Shown: in pieces, positions 6,435-9,908 of the stretch
Numbering within the stretch: the stretch's first letter is position 1
Layout of the letters: every line of letters begins with the position of its first letter
From: an uncultured Collinsella sp.
GTDB taxonomy: Bacteria > Actinomycetota > Coriobacteriia > Coriobacteriales > Coriobacteriaceae
Length of the DNA: 9,908 nucleotides
NCBI GenBank assembly: GCA_938023705.1
Contig: CALJDJ010000085.1
Coordinates: 1 to 9,908 of the forward strand
Direction of reading: 5' to 3'
Program-made: the position numbers and the translations under genes
Notes under the pieces: generated by a model
Database searches by the model: none
Told to the model about the DNA's origin: nothing
The model's input: the letters and a program-made list of their open reading frames with translations, nothing else

Positions 6435-6487
6435 GCGTTTCCGCAGATAAAACCTACCAAAATAAACCTGTCCCTAATTGGCAGGTT
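6435..6487 (-). repeat. Dispersed palindrome family A, copy 3 (inverted)
   Basis: On the minus strand AACCTGCCAA (6487-6478) pairs with TTGGTAGGTT (6460-6451) with one mismatch. AGGGACAGGTTTA is in the loop, and the tail TTATCTGCGGAAACGC continues to 6435. Orientation is opposite to copies 1, 2 and 4. No minus-strand gene ends here. Its outer edge runs directly into the promoter of the LacI-family gene. Confidence 0.8.
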
Positions 6488-6518
6488 TTGACACCCCAGG
6501 GGCGGGCGATGCTACAAT
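6488..6518 (+). promoter_or_regulatory. Promoter of the LacI-family regulator gene
   Basis: A perfect -35 TTGACA (6488-6493) and a strong -10 TACAAT (6513-6518) are separated by 19 bases, slightly longer than ideal. Transcription would begin near 6525, giving a leader of about 30 bases. The -35 begins immediately after the last paired base of repeat copy 3. Confidence 0.7.
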
Positions 6519-6553
6519 CTGGCTTGTACTTGAAACGCATCAAAGGGGCCGCT

Positions 6554-7666
6554 ATGGCAAAAGTAAAAATCAGCGACGTCGCGCGCGAGGCAGGGGTCTC
6601 GCTGGGCACGGTATCCAACGCGCTCAACCACCCCGAAAAGCTGCGCCCCGAGACCCTCAAGCTCATCAACGAGACCATCAATCGCCTTGGCTACCTGCCC
6701 AACCAAAGCGCCCGTCAGCTCGCGGGCGGCACCACCAAGTCCTTTGGCCTGATCCTCCCCCGTCTCGACCACGGCTTTTCGCTCCAAATTGCCAGCGGTG
6801 CCCACAACGAGGCACGCAAGCACGGCTATGACTTGCTCATCGCCAATGCCGATAACGACGACATTCTCGAGGATCATTACCTGCGCTATTTTATGGGCAC
6901 GCAGATGTCCGGCGTCATGGTTCAGCCCATGGCGTCCCTCGACTGGCACCCCGCCATGGCCAAGATGCCCGTGCCGATCGTCCATCTGGACATCCACTGC
7001 TCCGAGCCCGGTTATTACGTGGCTGCCGACAACGAGGCACAAGGCCGCATTATCGCCGAGCTCGCCGTTGCCCGTGGCGCACGCCATATCACCGTTGTGG
7101 GCAGAGCGGCATTTATGCAGCTCACTTTGCGCGTACTTGGCATCCATAAGGCCCTCGCCCTGCATCCCGATATCAAGATCGAAGTCATCGACGCCGGCGA
7201 ATGGAATACCGCTGCCGACGGCTACGGCATCGGTGACCAAATCGCTGAGCGCCCCGCGGACGAGCGCCCCGACTTCGTGGTCGGCCTGACCGACGTATTG
7301 GCCTCGGGCGTTATCTCGGCGCTGACCGACAAAGGCATCTCCGTCCCCGAGCAGGTTCGCGTGGCTGGCTGCGACGGCAACCCGCTCGCCTGGAGCGGGT
7401 CGGTCCCACTCACCACGGTGGCACCCCCAGGCTACGAGATTGGCCGCAAGGGCATTCAATTGCTCATGGAGCAAATCGAAAACAAAGCCCCGGTGAAGAC
7501 CAAGCACGCCCGTATCGGTTCCGCCGCACGCATCGTCACCGCGGTCACGGCCGTCGAGGACATCAACCGCCAAGAGCTCGTACGCCCGTTTTTACTGGAG
7601 CGCGCCAGCACCCAGGCAAGCAGTCACACCGAAGCCACCGCCATCAACCTCGGCGCCTACCTTTAG
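6554..7666 (+). CDS. LacI-family transcriptional regulator
   Basis: A 370-residue cytoplasmic regulator. The N-terminal LacI HTH is textbook: VKISDVAREAGVSLGTVSNALNHPEKLRPETLKLI, then the hinge-helix region GYLPNQSARQLAGGTT. The remainder is a periplasmic-binding-protein-like effector domain, with FGLILPRL opening the first lobe and GVMVQPM and AADNEAQGRIIAELAVARGARHI further on. Ligands of the family are usually sugars or nucleosides; this one cannot be named. I chose ATG 6554 because AAGGGG lies 6 bases upstream and the HTH begins there; the frame is open back to 6347 but only through repeat DNA. The protein runs about 30 residues longer than many LacI members, mostly at the C-terminus (Ser/Thr/Ala-rich). 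It converges with a HAD phosphatase, whose stop codon overlaps. A sugar-phosphate link is possible but not shown. Confidence 0.93.
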   Translation: MAKVKISDVAREAGVSLGTVSNALNHPEKLRPETLKLINETINRLGYLPNQSARQLAGGTTKSFGLILPRLDHGFSLQIASGAHNEARKHGYDLLIANADNDDILEDHYLRYFMGTQMSGVMVQPMASLDWHPAMAKMPVPIVHLDIHCSEPGYYVAADNEAQGRIIAELAVARGARHITVVGRAAFMQLTLRVLGIHKALALHPDIKIEVIDAGEWNTAADGYGIGDQIAERPADERPDFVVGLTDVLASGVISALTDKGISVPEQVRVAGCDGNPLAWSGSVPLTTVAPPGYEIGRKGIQLLMEQIENKAPVKTKHARIGSAARIVTAVTAVEDINRQELVRPFLLERASTQASSHTEATAINLGAYL

Positions 7667-8313
7667 CGCACGGCCTTGACCGCCGCTGTCAGGTCGAACA
7701 ACGTATCGAGCACGGTCTCGCAGCCATCCACCACGTCCTGCGGCAGCGGCACGATATCGGGAACAGCAAAGACATGGCAGCCGGCCGTGATGCCCGAGAC
7801 GCAGCCGTTGCGCGAATCCTCGACCACGGCACATTCCTCGGGGGCAAAGCCCGCGCGCTCGCAGGCAAGCAGATACATCTCGGGATCGGGCTTGCCGTGC
7901 ACGACGTCCTCGCCGCAAGTCACCGTCTCAAACTTGTCAAAGAGGCCAACCATCTTAAGGTTGCGCTCGGCCGTAACAAGGCGCGACGACGTTGCAAGGC
8001 CCACGTGATAGCCCGCAGCCAGCTGCTCGTCTATGCACTCGGCAGCGCCGACCTTAAGCTCCAGATCGGTCTTGACCATCTCGTCGCGAATCTCCTTGTG
8101 GCGATGATAGAGCGCCTCGGCGGTTTCTCTGCTGCCGCAATGCGCCTCAAGGATGTCCATGACATCGGGCAGTGTACGACCGATAAACTGATGAATCAGC
8201 GCGTCATCAATCGCGATGCCCAGCTCAGCGGCGGGCGCTTTCCATGCCTTAATGCCCAGACGCTCGGTATCGACCAGCGTTCCGTCCATGTCAAAAATAA
8301 CAGCCTTGATCAT
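7663..8313 (-). CDS. HAD-superfamily phosphatase, beta-phosphoglucomutase-like
   Basis: A 216-residue cytoplasmic enzyme of full length. All four HAD motifs are present: FDMDGTLVDTE with nucleophile Asp8 and acid/base Asp10; LATSS (107-110 region) as motif II; Lys141 in HGKPDPEMY as motif III; and VVEDSRNG with Glu165 and Asp166 as motif IV. The cap inserted after motif I (about residues 15-85) is helical, as in subfamily IA phosphatases acting on sugar phosphates and as in beta-phosphoglucomutase. Hydrolysis of a small phosphorylated metabolite is more likely than mutase activity, but the substrate is not readable. ATG 8313 has GAGGAG upstream; an extension to 8394 would cross AT-rich promoter DNA. 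It is divergent from larE and convergent with the LacI gene, overlapping by four bases (7663-7666). Confidence 0.92.
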   Translation of the reverse strand: MIKAVIFDMDGTLVDTERLGIKAWKAPAAELGIAIDDALIHQFIGRTLPDVMDILEAHCGSRETAEALYHRHKEIRDEMVKTDLELKVGAAECIDEQLAAGYHVGLATSSRLVTAERNLKMVGLFDKFETVTCGEDVVHGKPDPEMYLLACERAGFAPEECAVVEDSRNGCVSGITAGCHVFAVPDIVPLPQDVVDGCETVLDTLFDLTAAVKAVR

Positions 8314-8352
8314 ATCGGTCTCCTCACCGGATTGCGTTACTGTCACTCTACC

Positions 8353-8397
8353 GCACTTTACAAATTTGTATATAACGTATATAGCATATTGCACTTT
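8353..8397. promoter_or_regulatory. AT-rich control region between the HAD gene and larE
   Basis: This stretch is far more AT-rich than its surroundings. It holds a perfect 10-bp palindrome ACAAATTTGT (8360-8369), a near-palindromic TATATAACGTATATA run, and flanking direct repeats GCACTTT (8353-8359 and 8391-8397). It likely contains the minus-strand promoter of the HAD gene, though I cannot choose a single -10/-35 pair. Confidence 0.4.
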
Positions 8398-8418
8398 CGT
8401 TACATAGGTAGAAATCTT

Positions 8419-8446
8419 ATGACAAGCAGCCCGGTAGGATTATAGT
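8419..8446 (+). promoter_or_regulatory. Candidate larE promoter
   Basis: ATGACA (8419-8424, five of six matches to the -35 consensus) and TATAGT (8441-8446, a good -10) are 16 bases apart. This would start transcription near 8453, about 28 bases before the larE ATG, leaving room for its AAGGA ribosome-binding site. Confidence 0.5.
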
Positions 8447-8480
8447 TTTCGACCGAGTACTCAATAGCAAGGATCGTTTC

Positions 8481-9359
8481 ATGTTTTCAGACACCACCGC
8501 ACCTGCAGAGGAGCTTCAGGACAAACTCGCAGCGCTCGAGCAGCTGCTTTTGGCATATGGACGCGTCGCCATTGGCTTTTCCGGCGGCGTCGACAGCAGC
8601 TTTTTGGCCGCGGTCTGCGCCCGTATCATGCCTGCCGACACGCTTCTCGTCCACCTCACCACGCCGCTCATCGGCACGCCCGAGCAGGCTTCGTTTGAGC
8701 GTTCCGTTGACGGGCAAGCCGAAGAAGGGCCGCATTTTAAGCTCCCTGTGCTCAACCTTTCAGTCGATCAGCTGCAGCTCCCCCAAGTAGCCTGCAACGA
8801 TGTCAATCGCTGCTACCACTGCAAGCACGCCGGCTTTACCGCTATCGTCAACCACGCCAAGTCGCTCGGCTTCCCCACCGTCATCGATGGCAGCAATGCA
8901 AGCGATCGCGGTGACTACCGCCCCGGCATGCGCGCGGCAGAAGAGCTCGGCGTACGCTCGCCGCTTATGGAGGTCGGCTTTACCAAGGACGAAGAGCGCA
9001 AACTGTTGCGCGCATGGGGCTACCCCGTTTGGAACCTGCCGGCGGGAGCCTGTCTTGCCACGCGCGTCCCCACAGGTGAGGAGCTTACGCGCGAGAAGAT
9101 CGATCTAATCCGCGCCTGCGAGGATTACCTGCACGACCTTGGCCTGGACCAGGTCCGCGCACGCCTCGTCGGCGGCTGCATGCATATCGAGGCCGCGCCG
9201 GCAGACGTCGCCAAGATCGCCGCCCTCGGCAGCACCGCGGTCAACGACGAGGGCAAGGCCCCGCTTCCCGCCGCCATCGAATCTGCCCTGCGCAACCTAG
9301 GCTGCGGCCATATCTCCCCCGAGGTCACCCCCTACATCCACGGCAACATGAACCAGTAA
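8481..9359 (+). CDS. larE: ATP-dependent sacrificial sulfur transferase LarE
   Basis: A 292-residue cytoplasmic PP-loop enzyme of typical LarE length. LarE adenylates and thiolates the pyridinium dicarboxylate precursor of the nickel-pincer nucleotide, the cofactor of lactate racemase and other LarA-type racemases/epimerases. SGGVDSS (34-40) is the PP-loop. RCYHCK (110-115), DGSNASDRGDYRPGMRAAEELGVRSPL (136-162, cited by its ends DGSN and RSPL) and NLPAGACLATR (185-195) are family blocks. Cys191 occupies the place of the sulfur-donating cysteine of Lactiplantibacillus LarE (Cys176). Cys233 and Cys275 also fall in the C-terminal part, which leaves open an iron-sulfur type. ATG 8481 has AAGGA 8 bases upstream. 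No larA, larB or larC lies in the window, so partners must be elsewhere. Its TAA merges with a family A repeat. Confidence 0.94.
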   Translation: MFSDTTAPAEELQDKLAALEQLLLAYGRVAIGFSGGVDSSFLAAVCARIMPADTLLVHLTTPLIGTPEQASFERSVDGQAEEGPHFKLPVLNLSVDQLQLPQVACNDVNRCYHCKHAGFTAIVNHAKSLGFPTVIDGSNASDRGDYRPGMRAAEELGVRSPLMEVGFTKDEERKLLRAWGYPVWNLPAGACLATRVPTGEELTREKIDLIRACEDYLHDLGLDQVRARLVGGCMHIEAAPADVAKIAALGSTAVNDEGKAPLPAAIESALRNLGCGHISPEVTPYIHGNMNQ

Positions 9360-9413
9360 CCTACCAAAAAGGGACAGGCTTATTTTGGCAGGTTTTATCT
9401 GGGGAAATATCGC
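9358..9413 (+). repeat. Dispersed palindrome family A, copy 2; likely terminator of larE
   Basis: AACCTACCAAAA (9358-9369) pairs with TTTTGGCAGGTT (9383-9394) with one mismatch, loop GGGACAGGCTTA, then TTATCTGGGGAAA. As with the GntR gene, the first two bases of the repeat are the last two of the stop codon TAA. The T-rich tail on the coding strand suits an intrinsic terminator. The far end is diverged (ATATCGCA in place of CGCA). Confidence 0.85.
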
Positions 9414-9421
9414 AGGGCAAC

Positions 9422-9466
9422 CGCCTCTCTAGCATCCATCTATCTTTGAGAGACACTAGAGAGGCG
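9422..9466. repeat. Perfect 11-bp hairpin with relaxed TTAGAGAGA-type sites
   Basis: CGCCTCTCTAG (9422-9432) pairs perfectly with CTAGAGAGGCG (9456-9466) over a 23-base loop that holds TTGAGAGAC (9446-9454). Both arms and the loop are near-matches to the TTAGAGAGA 9-mer of the adjacent array. It lies between larE and the convergent small ORF, but no T-run follows on either strand, so terminator function is doubtful. Confidence 0.55.
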
Positions 9467-9478
9467 ACTCAGCCACAT

Positions 9479-9763
9479 CTACCTCTTCCGATAGCGGCGG
9501 TTGCGGCTCGTCGATGAACCCATTACTTCAATGAGTCCTTTATCCGCCATTTTTGGCAGATGGTAACGGACGGACGAAAACTGGCATTCCGTCTCTCTAA
9601 ACAAGGCGCTTATCTCTCTAACTTTAGAGAGATGAGCACCTTCTTTAGAGAGAAATTTAGAGAGATGTATCGAATTCACTGCTAGATTACCTAAGGCCAT
9701 CTCTCTAACCGAGCTTCCCATTAGAGAGACATTTAGAGAGACGAGCGTAATCTCTCTAACCAT
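9479..9763 (-). CDS. Small winged-helix DNA-binding protein (or remnant)
   Basis: A 94-residue ORF. The C-terminal half reads like a winged helix: REISALFRETECQFSSVRYH (49-68) as the helix-turn-helix, LPKMADKGLIEVMGSS continuing, then a basic wing end NRRYRKR (88-94). The N-terminal half is mainly the translation of TTAGAGAGA copies (VREI, VSLN, VREM, HLSK, FLSK, HLSK). The ATG at 9763 has no good ribosome-binding site; ATG 9700 and GTG 9679 are alternatives with no better one. An in-frame TGA at 9773-9775 rules out a longer form. TTTAAT (9780-9775, minus) could be a -10, making the transcript nearly leaderless. It could be an autoregulating repressor whose operators sit in its own gene, or the surviving C-terminal wing of a larger regulator. 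Composition is clearly more AT-rich than neighbouring genes, a sign of recent transfer. Confidence 0.5.
   Translation of the reverse strand: MVREITLVSLNVSLMGSSVREMALGNLAVNSIHLSKFLSKEGAHLSKVREISALFRETECQFSSVRYHLPKMADKGLIEVMGSSTSRNRRYRKR
9592..9759. repeat. Array of nine exact TTAGAGAGA 9-mers in both orientations
   Basis: Forward copies start at 9624, 9645, 9657, 9721 and 9733. Reverse-complement copies (TCTCTCTAA) start at 9592, 9613, 9700 and 9751. Offsets recur: 21 bp (9592 to 9613, 9624 to 9645, 9700 to 9721) and 12 bp (9645 to 9657, 9721 to 9733). The copies at 9613 and 9624 form a perfect 10-bp inverted repeat (9612-9633) with a 2-base centre. This arrangement resembles a multi-site operator far more than a CRISPR or tandem repeat. 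It covers most of the small winged-helix ORF and its start. Confidence 0.88.
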
Positions 9764-9794
9764 GGGCGCCGCTCATTAAAGCGTACACATCCCA

Positions 9795-9834
9795 ACCGCA
9801 CCCTAAGTTGCGGTGAAACGGCTCCCGTTTTACC
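9795..9834. repeat. Two overlapping hairpins upstream of repeat copy 4
   Basis: ACCGCA (9795-9800) pairs with TGCGGT (9809-9814). GGTGAAACGG (9812-9821) pairs with CCGTTTTACC (9825-9834) around CTC, fully in RNA with one G-U pair. The two stems share 9812-9814, and the second shares 9832-9834 with the left arm of the next repeat, so they cannot all form at once. Confidence 0.5.
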
Positions 9835-9884
9835 TACCAAAAAGGGACAGGTTTATTTTGGCAGGTTTTATCTGGGGAAACGCA
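9832..9884 (+). repeat. Dispersed palindrome family A, copy 4
   Basis: ACCTACCAAAA (9832-9842) pairs with TTTTGGCAGGT (9856-9866) with one mismatch, loop AGGGACAGGTTTA, then TTATCTGGGGAAACGCA to 9884. The tail beyond the hairpin is nearly identical to copy 1. No plus-strand gene ends here in the window. Confidence 0.82.
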
Positions 9885-9908
9885 AACAGGGCCGCGACGC
9901 CTATAGCG

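Noticed and set aside
6347..6553. N-terminal extension of the LacI-family protein
   Set aside because: The frame is open upstream only because it crosses repeat DNA; the HTH starts at 6554 with a good ribosome-binding site and a promoter lies at 6488-6518.
6512..7573. Minus-strand open frame of 353 codons opposite the LacI-family gene
   Set aside because: It is a shadow of a gene with an unmistakable LacI HTH; no ribosome-binding site or family features.
9592..9759. CRISPR array
   Set aside because: Units are 9 bases, occur in both orientations and at offsets of 12 and 21 bp with no spacers of uniform length; no cas genes nearby.
9764..9908. tRNA or other structured RNA gene after the small ORF
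   Set aside because: The hairpins do not form a cloverleaf or any RNA family I recognise; they are better explained as leader or repeat hairpins.

Overview
The base composition (roughly 60% G+C), the gene content and above all the interspersed palindromes whose loops carry GGGACAGG suggest an actinobacterial gut commensal of the Coriobacteriia, most likely Collinsella or a close relative. This is inference from gene and repeat style; no rRNA or other phylogenetic marker lies in the window.

Layout. Positions 1-2184 hold two minus-strand genes: a small single-pass membrane protein of unknown function (41-616) and, before it, a Fis-type HTH regulator built on a degenerate sigma-54-activator AAA domain (701-1918), with a 266-bp palindrome-rich leader. 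Next is a divergent pair: a UPF0324/YeiH-type putative anion exporter on the minus strand (2185-3219) and a GntR/FCD regulator on the plus strand (3383-4114). glmS (4229-6076, minus) converges on the GntR gene. Between those two lie a repeat hairpin that starts inside the GntR stop codon and a clean intrinsic terminator for glmS. The 477-bp gap between glmS and a LacI-family regulator (6554-7666, plus) is filled with stacked inverted repeats. The LacI gene converges with a HAD phosphatase of beta-phosphoglucomutase type (7663-8313, minus), the two stop codons overlapping. Divergent from the phosphatase is larE (8481-9359, plus), the sulfur-insertion enzyme for the nickel-pincer cofactor.

The last 550 bp are the most unusual part. 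Downstream of larE there is a second copy of the stop-codon repeat, then a small minus-strand winged-helix ORF (9479-9763). Its own coding DNA holds nine exact copies of the 9-mer TTAGAGAGA, in both orientations and at recurring 21- and 12-bp offsets, with relaxed copies further downstream. After that comes a run of overlapping hairpins ending in another copy of the dispersed repeat.

The genes do not form one operon. They read as housekeeping and accessory metabolic genes (amino-sugar synthesis, sugar-phosphate hydrolysis, cofactor assembly, anion export), each beside its own transcription factor. The non-coding signals of interest are: (i) a 53-56-bp dispersed palindrome family (four copies) plus a related family (two copies) sharing one loop sequence; (ii) a roughly 185-bp compound palindrome upstream of the LacI gene; (iii) an operator-like TGGTAT/ATACCA cluster upstream of glmS; (iv) the TTAGAGAGA array.
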